Below are positions 1 to 5,944 of a DNA stretch of 5,944 bases, in pieces. Position 1 is the stretch's first letter; each line of letters opens with the position of its first letter. The notes beneath the pieces are model-generated. The model was given only the letters and a program-made list of their open reading frames with translations. It had not been told where the DNA came from and did no database searches. Both the position numbers and the translations under genes were made by a program. This DNA is from an uncultured bacterium (GTDB lineage Bacteria > Actinomycetota > Thermoleophilia > BMS3ABIN01), in assembly GCA_913009925.1 (NCBI GenBank), contig CAJVWY010000080.1, positions 1 through 5,944 on the forward strand. The letters are read 5' to 3'.

Positions 1-1544
1 CCTTCCTCGACCCCTCCCATGAACAGCTGCTGGCCGAGAAGCTGAGACAGGCGATCCCCGGTGTCCATGTATCCCTGTCCAGTGGGGTGCTGCCGCAGTT
101 CCGTGAGTATGAGCGGTTCAGTACCACCGCCGTGGACGCTTACCTGACACCGGTGGTCGGGAGCTATATCCAGGCCCTGGGTGACAAGGCCGTGGCAAAC
201 GGCCTGCCCTTGCCTTCCATAATGCAGTCCAGCGGTGGCGTGCTGCCGCTGGCGGAGGCCCGGGAAAGCGCCGCGCCGCTTCTGCTGTCCGGGCCCGCCG
301 CCGGGGTGGTGGGAGCCATCTTCGCAGGTGGCCGCGGCGGTATCGAGGACCTGATCGCCTTCGACATGGGAGGCACCAGTACCGATGTGAGCCTGGTGCG
401 CGACGGGGCCGCCCAGACTACCGCCGGTGCCGAGGTGGGCGGATGCCCCGTGGCGTTGCCCATGATTGATATCCATACCATAGGCGCCGGCGGCGGCAGT
501 ATAGCCTGGACGGACGCGGGCGGCGCTCTCAGGGTGGGCCCGCAAAGCGCCGGAGCCATACCCGGCCCCGCCTGTTACGGCCACGGCGCCGCCGCGGCCA
601 CGGTGACCGACGCCAACCTCTGCCTGGGATACCTGGGCGGCTCCCTGGGGGGCGCGGCGGGGATGGCACTGGGCCGCGGCGCCGCCGAGGCCGCCATCGA
701 CCGGCTGGCCGGTCCGCTGGGGATGCCCCGGGAGGAAGCGGCCATGGGCATCCGCCGCGTGGCCAACGCCGAAATGGTCAAGGCCCTCCGCGTCATCAGC
801 GTCCGGCGGGGGCATGACCTACGCCGCTTCGTGCTGCTGGCCTTCGGGGGAGCGGGCCCCATGCATGCGGCGGATCTGGCGGAGGAGCTGGGCATGGCCC
901 GGGTGATGGTGCCGGACAGCTGCGGCGTGCTTTCCGCCATGGGCATGGTAGTGGGAGACCAGCGCCGCGACTGGGTCAGGACAGTTCTGGCGACGTGCGG
1001 CTGGGACGGGAAGCTGCTGGAAGAAGCCTGGGCTGAGCTGGAGTTGATAGCAGGCGAGGTCATGCCGGAGCCGGTCCTTGCCAGGTATGCAGACCTGCGT
1101 TACGCGGGCCAGTCACACGAACTCACCGTATCCGCCGGCAGGCCCGTGAGGCGGGAAGAGCTGGTCCGCGCTTTTAACGGGGAACACCAGAAAGTTTACG
1201 GATACCACGCGGAAGGCGAGGACGTGGAGCTGGTCAACATCCGCCTGGTCGCCTCCGTACCGAGAGAGAAACCAACGGTAACCCCGGCGGTCACCGGGGG
1301 AAGGGGACCTGAGCGGCGGCGGGCTTTCTTCGCCGGCGCCTGGCGGGAGATCGAGGTATGGCAGCGGATCGACATGGGTGCGCGGCGCCTGGCGGGTCCG
1401 GTGGTGGTGGAAGAAGAAGAGGCCACCACCGTGGTGCCGCCCGGCTGGCAGGCGCGCCTTGATGAGGCCGGCAACCTGTGGCTGGAGCGGAATCGGGACA
1501 ACCTGAGCGTATGGACCGGGACAAAGGACAAGCAAGATGGCTGA
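1..1544 (+). CDS. hyuA: Hydantoinase/oxoprolinase subunit A (HyuA type), 5'-truncated by window edge
   Basis: ATP-binding subunit of the N-methylhydantoinase A / 5-oxoprolinase / acetone carboxylase beta family, cytoplasmic. Members use ATP to activate a cyclic amide or ketone carbonyl, and act with a HyuB partner. The frame is open from base 3, giving 513 visible codons. The family is usually about 650-700 residues, so roughly 150-190 N-terminal residues (most of the Hydant_A_N domain) lie upstream; the GTG at 87 is internal, not the start. The end of the N-terminal domain (LPQFREYERFSTT, from about base 90) is followed by the Hydantoinase_A core: SGPAAGVVGA (288-317), the ASKHA-like phosphate loop DMGGTSTD (363-386), GAGGGS (483-500), AGAIPGPACYG (from about 552) and FGGAGPMHA (843-869). 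The C-terminal domain ends with the typical TTVVPPGW segment (from about 1425). The stop TGA overlaps the hyuB start, implying translational coupling. Family assignment is firm; the substrate (hydantoin, oxoproline, ketone or other) is not determined. Confidence 0.93.
   Translation, partial: FLDPSHEQLLAEKLRQAIPGVHVSLSSGVLPQFREYERFSTTAVDAYLTPVVGSYIQALGDKAVANGLPLPSIMQSSGGVLPLAEARESAAPLLLSGPAAGVVGAIFAGGRGGIEDLIAFDMGGTSTDVSLVRDGAAQTTAGAEVGGCPVALPMIDIHTIGAGGGSIAWTDAGGALRVGPQSAGAIPGPACYGHGAAAATVTDANLCLGYLGGSLGGAAGMALGRGAAEAAIDRLAGPLGMPREEAAMGIRRVANAEMVKALRVISVRRGHDLRRFVLLAFGGAGPMHAADLAEELGMARVMVPDSCGVLSAMGMVVGDQRRDWVRTVLATCGWDGKLLEEAWAELELIAGEVMPEPVLARYADLRYAGQSHELTVSAGRPVRREELVRAFNGEHQKVYGYHAEGEDVELVNIRLVASVPREKPTVTPAVTGGRGPERRRAFFAGAWREIEVWQRIDMGARRLAGPVVVEEEEATTVVPPGWQARLDEAGNLWLERNRDNLSVWTGTKDKQDG
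1523..1528 (+). promoter_or_regulatory. Ribosome binding site of hyuB, inside the end of hyuA
   Basis: AAAGGA lies 8 nt before the ATG at 1537, within the last codons of hyuA. Together with the 8-bp overlap of the two reading frames (1537-1544) it supports this ATG as the hyuB start and suggests coupled translation of the two subunits. Confidence 0.6.
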
Positions 1545-3084
1545 AAGACTGGACCCCATTACCATCCAGGTACTGAGCTCCGCCCTCCGCTCCATATGCG
1601 AGGAGATGGGGGCGACCCTAGTGCGCTCCGCTTATTCCGCGAATATCAAGGAACGGCGGGACTGCTCCACCGCCCTGTTCGATGCCGCCGGCACGCTGAT
1701 AGCCCAGGCGGAGCACATACCGGTGCACCTGGGGGCCATGCCAGACGCCGTAGCGGTGGTGCTGGCGGAGAGACCGGCCGCCGGTGATGTCTTCATCCTC
1801 AACGATCCTTTCCGCGGCGGCACCCACCTGCCCGACATTACCACGGTATCCGCCATCGACATCGATGGCGACATAGTCGCTTATGCCGCCAGCCGTGCCC
1901 ATCACGCTGACGTAGGAGGAAAGGAACCGGGCAGCATGCCCGCTGATTCTTCCCGTCTGGAGGACGAGGGTGTGGTGATACCACCCACGCGGCTGGTGAG
2001 CCGCGGCGAGCTCCAGGTAGGTTTCCTCCAAGGCCTGCTCAAACAGGTGCGGCGCCCCACTGAGAGGCGCGGTGACCTGCGGGCGCAGCTGGGCGCGGGG
2101 GAGATAGCGGCGCGCCGGCTGCTGGAGCTGATAGCGCGGCGGGGACGGGGAGTGGTCCGGGCGGCGATGGACGAGACCGTGGCCTACGCGGAGCGGCGTA
2201 TGCGCGCCGCCATCGCCGCCCTGCCGGACGGGAGGTGGCAGGCGGAGGATTACCTGGAGCGGGATGGCGAGGATCTGATCATCTCGGTGACCGTCCGCAT
2301 CCAGGGCGAAGAGGTGTTCATCGGTTTTAACGGTACCTCGCCGCAGGAGGGCGGCAATCTCAACTGCCCCATGCCGGTAACCCGCTCCGCTTGTTACTTT
2401 GTCATGAGGACGGTGACCGACCCGGATATCCCGGCCAATGCCGGCGCTCTCCGCCCCGTGCACATCAGTGCCCCTGAAGGCTGCCTGGTGAACGCCCGCC
2501 CCCCGGCGGCGGTGGTCGCGGGAAACGTAGAGGCCTCCCAGCGCATCGCCGATGCCTTGGTGCTGGCTTTATCGTCGGCCATGGACCTGCCGGCCCAGGG
2601 GCAGGGCACCATGAACAACCTCACCCTGGGTAACGAGGATTTCAATTATTATGAGACAATCGGCGGCGGCGCCGGCGCCTGCCCGGGACGGGACGGCGCC
2701 AGCGGCATCCACCTGGGTACGACCAATACGCTCAACACCCCGGTAGAAGCGCTGGAGATGGCTTTCCCCCTGCGGGTTGAACGGTACGAGTTGAGGCGCG
2801 GCTCCGGCGGCCGCGGCCGGTATCGCGGCGGCGACGGGGTGGTCAGGTCCATCCGGCTGCTGGCGCCGGCGCGGCTGTCGCTGCTGACCGACCGCAGGCG
2901 GCACGGCCCCCGGGGCGCGGCAGGGGGCGGGTCCGGCCGGCCGGGCCGCAATCTGGTGAACGGGAAGGAAGTGGGCGGCAAGGAGACGCTGGATGTGGAA
3001 CCGGCAGACGTGGTGACCGTTGAGACACCGGGCGGCGGCGGCTACGGGGAGCCGGACGGTGACGCGCCGGGCCGGGCCACATAA
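1537..3084 (+). CDS. hyuB: Hydantoinase/oxoprolinase subunit B (HyuB type)
   Basis: Complete 515-residue partner subunit of the upstream HyuA protein (Hydantoinase_B family, usually about 510-600 residues). It should complete an ATP-dependent hydantoinase, oxoprolinase or ketone-carboxylase-like enzyme in the cytoplasm. The N-terminus is typical: DPITIQVL at 6-13, EEMGATLVRSAYS at about 22-34, then IKERRDCS. Further conserved blocks are AEHIPVHLGAMP (about 58-69), NDPFRGGTHLPD (89-100), HHADVGG (122-128; the His-His-x-Asp cluster is a candidate metal site, by analogy with acetone carboxylase), GTMNNLTLG and the glycine-rich GGGAGA (about 355-382), TTNTLNTPVE (395-404), and LRRGSGGRGRYRGGDG. 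The C-terminus is the usual ETPGGGGYGEP. No signal peptide or membrane segment is visible. The ATG at 1537 overlaps hyuA by 8 bp and has an AAAGGA site. No frameshift or missing block is seen. The exact substrate is unknown: separate A and B genes exclude only the fused eukaryote-type 5-oxoprolinase arrangement, not oxoprolinase activity. Confidence 0.94.
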   Translation: MAERLDPITIQVLSSALRSICEEMGATLVRSAYSANIKERRDCSTALFDAAGTLIAQAEHIPVHLGAMPDAVAVVLAERPAAGDVFILNDPFRGGTHLPDITTVSAIDIDGDIVAYAASRAHHADVGGKEPGSMPADSSRLEDEGVVIPPTRLVSRGELQVGFLQGLLKQVRRPTERRGDLRAQLGAGEIAARRLLELIARRGRGVVRAAMDETVAYAERRMRAAIAALPDGRWQAEDYLERDGEDLIISVTVRIQGEEVFIGFNGTSPQEGGNLNCPMPVTRSACYFVMRTVTDPDIPANAGALRPVHISAPEGCLVNARPPAAVVAGNVEASQRIADALVLALSSAMDLPAQGQGTMNNLTLGNEDFNYYETIGGGAGACPGRDGASGIHLGTTNTLNTPVEALEMAFPLRVERYELRRGSGGRGRYRGGDGVVRSIRLLAPARLSLLTDRRRHGPRGAAGGGSGRPGRNLVNGKEVGGKETLDVEPADVVTVETPGGGGYGEPDGDAPGRAT

Positions 3085-3142
3085 GCAGAAGCTCCGCCGG
3101 CCGCCGTCAGGCATGTAATATCAACAAGCGGGTAACCTACAG
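3085..3142 (+). other. Short intergenic gap between hyuB and the ATPase gene
   Basis: A 58-bp gap with no gene. It has a GC-rich first half containing the small palindrome GCCGGC, but no T-run after it, so it is not a convincing intrinsic terminator. An in-frame TAA at 3116-3118 closes the ATPase frame upstream, which limits that start to the ATG at 3143 or 3149. A weak GGG (3130-3132), 10 nt before 3143, is the only Shine-Dalgarno candidate. TGTAAT at 3114-3119 resembles a -10 box, but no -35 box is visible at the right distance. Whether the ATPase has its own promoter here is undecided. Confidence 0.5.
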
Positions 3143-5632
3143 ATGGCAATGTCGCAATCGGAAGATACAACCGGCAGACCGGAGATAGGCAACCTGACGA
3201 TTGAGGGGTCGCTTAAAAGGCTGTCAGCCTCGGCGGCAGGTCTTTCCTCTGCAGAGGCGTCAGAACGTCTGCGGCGCTACGGTTACAACGAGATTGTCGA
3301 GAAAAAAGCCGGGACGCTGAAAAAACTCCTAAGCTACTTCTGGGGACCCATACCCTGGATGATCGAGACCGCCGCCGTACTCTCGGCCATCGTGCAGGAC
3401 TGGGCGGATTTCTTCCTTATCTCGGCGTTACTGCTGGTCAACGCCCTGGTCGGCTTCTGGCAGGAACACAAGGCGGATAACGCCATCGAATTGCTGAAGC
3501 GGAAGCTGGCGTTGACGGCGCTGGTGCTTCGTGACGGCGAGTGGCGGGAGCTTCCCGCCCGGGAGCTGGTGCCCGGCGATATCATCCGTGTCCGCCTGGG
3601 AGACATCATACCGGCGGATGCCAAGCTTATCGAAGACAAGTACCTGATGGTCGATGAGTCAGCGATCACCGGTGAGTCTCTGCCGGTTGAGAAGCATGCC
3701 GGCGACCTGGTCTATGCCGGTTCGGTTGCCCATCTGGGAGAAGTCAACAGCCTGGTGTATGGCACCGGCGAGAACAGTTATTTCGGAAAAACAGCCAGCC
3801 TGGTAGCTGAGACCAGGACCCGCAGCCACTTCCAAAAAGCTGTCATGAGGATCAGCGACTACCTCATCACCGTCGCGGCCGTCCTGGTGACGGTTGTTTT
3901 TCTGGTCTCCATGGTGCGCCACGAGAGCCTGCTGGAGACCCTTCGTTTCACTCTGGTGCTGACCGTCGCCTCCATACCGGTGGCGTTGCCCGCGGTCCTG
4001 TCGGTGACCATGGCCGTGGGCGCGATGGCGCTGGCCAGGAAAGAAGCCATCGTCAGCAGGCTGGCGGTCATTGAGGAGATGGCGGGCGTGGACGTGCTGT
4101 GTTCCGACAAGACCGGCACCATCACCGAGAATATTCTGACCCTGGGCGATATCGCGTCCCTGGGAAGTTTATCGGAACAGGAAGTGCTGGGTCTCGCCGG
4201 CCTGGCCTCCAGGGCGGAGAATCCTGATCCCATCGACAGGGCGATAGTAGCCGCCGCCACGCCGCCGCCGGTTGAAGTCGTAGATTTCCAGCCCTTCGAT
4301 CCCGTTTCCAAGCGCTCCGAGGCCACCGTCAGGGACAGCAGCGGCAGGACCTTCCAGGTGACCAAGGGAGCCCCCCAGGTCATCCTGGATCTGGTCCCTG
4401 ACAGCGGCGTCATCGCCGACGAGATTAATGATATCGTCAACCGGTTCGCCGCCAGGGGTTACCGGGCGCTGGGCGTGGCCAGGCGGGATACCGGCGGGGA
4501 ATGGCAGTACGCGGGACTGCTCTCCCTTTACGATCCTCCCCGTGATGATTCGACGGCGACGATCAAGGCATCCCGATCTCTGGGCATCAGGGTGAAAATG
4601 ATCACCGGCGACAATATCGCCATAGCCCGTGAGATCGCGCGGCAGGTCAACATGGAAAGCGATATCCGGTCCGCCGGCGCCATCCTGGAGAAAGCAGACG
4701 AGGAAGCCAGGGAGATCGTTGAACGGGCTGATGGCTTCGCCGAGGTCTTCCCCGAACACAAACACCGCATCGTCGATCTGCTACAGAGCGCCGATCATAT
4801 CGTGGGGATGACCGGGGACGGCGTCAACGACGCTCCCGCCCTGAAGAAGGCTGACGCGGGAATCGCAGTCGCCGGGGCCACCGATGCCGCCAAGTCGGCG
4901 GCGGACATCGTGTTTACCCGTCCGGGGCTGTCGGTGATCGTCGATGCGATCAAGGAAAGCCGCAGGATCTTTAACCGCATGAACAGTTACGCTATCTACC
5001 GGGTCGCTGAAACGATGCGGGTTCTCCTGTTCATATCGCTGTCCATCCTGGTGTTCAACCATTATCCGGTCACGGCGATCATGATCGTTCTTATCGCCCT
5101 GTTGAACGACGCGCCCATCATGATGATCGCCTATGACAACACCAGCATCAGCCGGAAACCGGAGCGGTGGAACATGCGTTCAGTGCTGGCTATCGCCAGC
5201 CTGCTGGGCGTGCTGGGGGTGATCTCCAGCTTCGTTCTGCTGGTACTGGGGAAGAAAGTCCTCCACCTGGAAGCCGGGACGCTGCAGACGTTTATCTTCC
5301 TGAAGCTGATGGTTAGCGGCCATATGACCATCTATCTTGCCCGCACCGGCTGGAGGCCCTTCTGGAAACGTCCCTTCCCGGCCGCCAGGCTGTTCTGGAC
5401 AACCGAAGCCACGCAGGTGATGGCCACCCTGTTTGCCGTGTATGGCGTTTTCATGGATCCGGTTGGATGGAAGCTGGCGGGGATAGTATGGTTGTATTCG
5501 CTGGTGGTTTCGCTGGGATTGATAGATATCATAAAAGTGCAATTCTTCAGGCTGCTACAGGGATATATGAGACTTATGACACCGGATGGGGACGGTATTC
5601 CCAGTGCTCCTGATAGCCAGGGAAGCACATAG
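3143..5632 (+). CDS. Plasma-membrane proton-efflux P-type ATPase (P3A H+-ATPase)
   Basis: Complete 829-residue ion pump that should couple ATP hydrolysis to export of H+ across the cytoplasmic membrane. Domains in order: cation-ATPase N-terminal region (about 20-65); M1-M2 (about 66-107); actuator domain with TGES at 176-179; M3 (238-258) and M4 (270-297) with PVALP at 279-283; phosphorylation motif DKTGT with Asp322; nucleotide-binding KGAPQ at 408-412; ITGDN at 487-491; hinge TGDGVND at 557-563; M5-M6 (about 622-662) with LND ending at Asp656; then M7-M10 (681-702, 714-733, 752-771, 775-796). Asn100, Arg626 and Asp656 align by eye with AHA2 Asn106, Arg655 and Asp684, supporting protons rather than Ca2+, Na+/K+ or heavy metals; there is no CPC motif or heavy-metal-binding domain. 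Only about 33 residues follow M10, so the plant-type C-terminal inhibitory domain is absent. Start: ATG at 3143, with a stop at 3116 in frame; ATG 3149 is an alternative. The upstream ribosome site is weak. The gene is followed after 32 bp by a TreT-like gene, probably in the same operon. Confidence 0.95.
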   Translation: MAMSQSEDTTGRPEIGNLTIEGSLKRLSASAAGLSSAEASERLRRYGYNEIVEKKAGTLKKLLSYFWGPIPWMIETAAVLSAIVQDWADFFLISALLLVNALVGFWQEHKADNAIELLKRKLALTALVLRDGEWRELPARELVPGDIIRVRLGDIIPADAKLIEDKYLMVDESAITGESLPVEKHAGDLVYAGSVAHLGEVNSLVYGTGENSYFGKTASLVAETRTRSHFQKAVMRISDYLITVAAVLVTVVFLVSMVRHESLLETLRFTLVLTVASIPVALPAVLSVTMAVGAMALARKEAIVSRLAVIEEMAGVDVLCSDKTGTITENILTLGDIASLGSLSEQEVLGLAGLASRAENPDPIDRAIVAAATPPPVEVVDFQPFDPVSKRSEATVRDSSGRTFQVTKGAPQVILDLVPDSGVIADEINDIVNRFAARGYRALGVARRDTGGEWQYAGLLSLYDPPRDDSTATIKASRSLGIRVKMITGDNIAIAREIARQVNMESDIRSAGAILEKADEEAREIVERADGFAEVFPEHKHRIVDLLQSADHIVGMTGDGVNDAPALKKADAGIAVAGATDAAKSAADIVFTRPGLSVIVDAIKESRRIFNRMNSYAIYRVAETMRVLLFISLSILVFNHYPVTAIMIVLIALLNDAPIMMIAYDNTSISRKPERWNMRSVLAIASLLGVLGVISSFVLLVLGKKVLHLEAGTLQTFIFLKLMVSGHMTIYLARTGWRPFWKRPFPAARLFWTTEATQVMATLFAVYGVFMDPVGWKLAGIVWLYSLVVSLGLIDIIKVQFFRLLQGYMRLMTPDGDGIPSAPDSQGST

Positions 5633-5652
5633 CGCCACAGGTAAATATAAAC

Positions 5653-5659
5653 GAGGGAG
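5653..5659 (+). promoter_or_regulatory. Ribosome binding site of the TreT-like gene
   Basis: GAGGGAG lies 5 nt before the ATG at 5665. It sits in the 32-bp gap after the ATPase stop, a gap too short for a full promoter plus leader and without a terminator hairpin. It decides the start of the downstream partial gene and is much stronger than the site in front of the ATPase. Confidence 0.65.
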
Positions 5660-5664
5660 CGAAT

Positions 5665-5944
5665 ATGATCACTTTGGAAGATTACGAGCAGTATATCGGC
5701 CCGGAAGCCGTGGAGCGCATCGGCAACAAGGCGGCGGCTCTGCCGGCATCCACGGTAGCGCACGTGAACTCGACCTATTACGGCGGCGGCGTCAGCGAAA
5801 TGCTGGATTCCCTGACGCTGCTCATGAACAGCCTCGACGTCAAGGCTGAATGGCGGACCATCCACGGGGCGCCGGACTTTTTCAGCATCACCAAGAAAAT
5901 GCACAACGCTCTCCAGGGCAAAGAGATCAATCTTAGCGGACGCA
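5665..5944 (+). CDS. treT: Trehalose synthase/phosphorylase-like glycosyltransferase (GT4, TreT type), 3'-truncated by window edge
   Basis: The first 93 codons of a gene that runs off the window; the full family length is about 400 residues. The frame is open from the ATG at 5665, behind a good ribosome site (GAGGGAG). The N-terminus matches the TreT pattern: a short leader LEDYEQYIG (4-12), then a strand VAHVNSTYYGGGVSEML (31-47) carrying the glycine-rich loop of the GT-B fold, then AEWRTIHG (61-68), and PDFFSITKKMHNALQG (70-85), which is characteristic of TreT and related trehalose phosphorylases. TreT makes trehalose from a nucleotide-activated glucose plus glucose, in some organisms reversibly; the related phosphorylases use glucose 1-phosphate. 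The donor-binding C-terminal Rossmann domain is outside the window, so donor and direction cannot be judged. It begins 32 bp after the H+-ATPase gene on the same strand, so co-transcription is likely. A role in compatible-solute or reserve-sugar metabolism is inferred. Another retaining GT4 enzyme is the main alternative. Confidence 0.85.
   Translation, partial: MITLEDYEQYIGPEAVERIGNKAAALPASTVAHVNSTYYGGGVSEMLDSLTLLMNSLDVKAEWRTIHGAPDFFSITKKMHNALQGKEINLSGR

Noticed and set aside
87..89. GTG as the start codon of hyuA
   Set aside because: The frame is open to base 3, and the upstream residues match the end of the Hydant_A_N domain. The gene clearly continues off the 5' edge.
1403..1430. Perfect 8-bp inverted repeat (GGTGGTGG / CCACCACC) with a 12-nt purine-rich loop inside hyuA
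   Set aside because: It lies in the conserved C-terminal coding block, where Val-Val-Glu and Ala-Thr-Thr codons produce it. It has no T-run and is not at a gene boundary, so a terminator or regulatory hairpin is not supported.
1618..2463. Long open frame on the minus strand opposite hyuB (281 codons)
   Set aside because: It is a mirror frame caused by GC-rich codon bias. The + strand carries the full conserved HyuB protein here, and the minus-strand product is low-complexity with no recognisable motif.
2569..3114. Minus-strand open frame crossing the end of hyuB into the intergenic gap
   Set aside because: Its product is rich in Ala, Pro and Arg, as expected from the reverse of GC-rich codons. 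It has no ribosome site or family motif, and almost all of it is antisense to conserved hyuB.
3114..3119. TGTAAT as a -10 promoter box before the ATPase
   Set aside because: It matches 5 of 6 bases of the sigma-70 -10 consensus, but no TTGACA-like box is visible about 17 bp upstream. A single hexamer match is not enough to call a promoter.
5586..5849. A + strand open frame of 87 codons overlapping the ATPase end and the TreT-like start
   Set aside because: It overlaps two well-supported genes in another frame, has no family motifs, and its product looks like an out-of-frame reading of the TreT N-terminus.

Overview
The window is GC-rich and densely coding. All four genes lie on the + strand, with gaps of 58 bp or less, so it looks like an ordinary prokaryotic chromosome segment. 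No rRNA, tRNA, CRISPR array, transposase or att-like repeat was seen. The sequence does not fix the taxon. The combination of split hyuA/hyuB genes, a P-type proton ATPase and a TreT-type trehalose enzyme is found in both bacteria and archaea. A GC-rich, possibly anaerobic or environmental bacterium (for example Chloroflexota or a Desulfobacterota-like lineage) is only a guess.

Region 1 (1-3084) holds a hydantoinase/oxoprolinase pair. The 3' three quarters of a hyuA-type ATP-dependent subunit overlaps by 8 bp a complete hyuB-type subunit. Together they should form one ATP-driven enzyme of the N-methylhydantoinase / 5-oxoprolinase / acetone carboxylase superfamily. The substrate cannot be read from sequence.

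Region 2 (3143-5632) encodes a complete 829-residue P-type ATPase of the H+-ATPase class (P3A). All catalytic motifs are present, and the three membrane residues that define the proton site in the plant enzyme AHA2 have counterparts here. The long C-terminal autoinhibitory domain of the plant pumps is absent.

Region 3 (5665-5944) is the first 93 codons of a trehalose synthase/phosphorylase-like GT4 glycosyltransferase (TreT type). It starts 32 bp after the ATPase behind a good ribosome binding site and runs off the window. The ATPase and this gene are probably co-transcribed. A proton pump next to a compatible-solute enzyme suggests an acid, osmotic or energy-stress module, which is an inference. 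The hyuAB pair is probably a separate functional unit that happens to lie upstream. I found no clear sign of a wholly new system; the ATPase-TreT pairing is the most interesting point.
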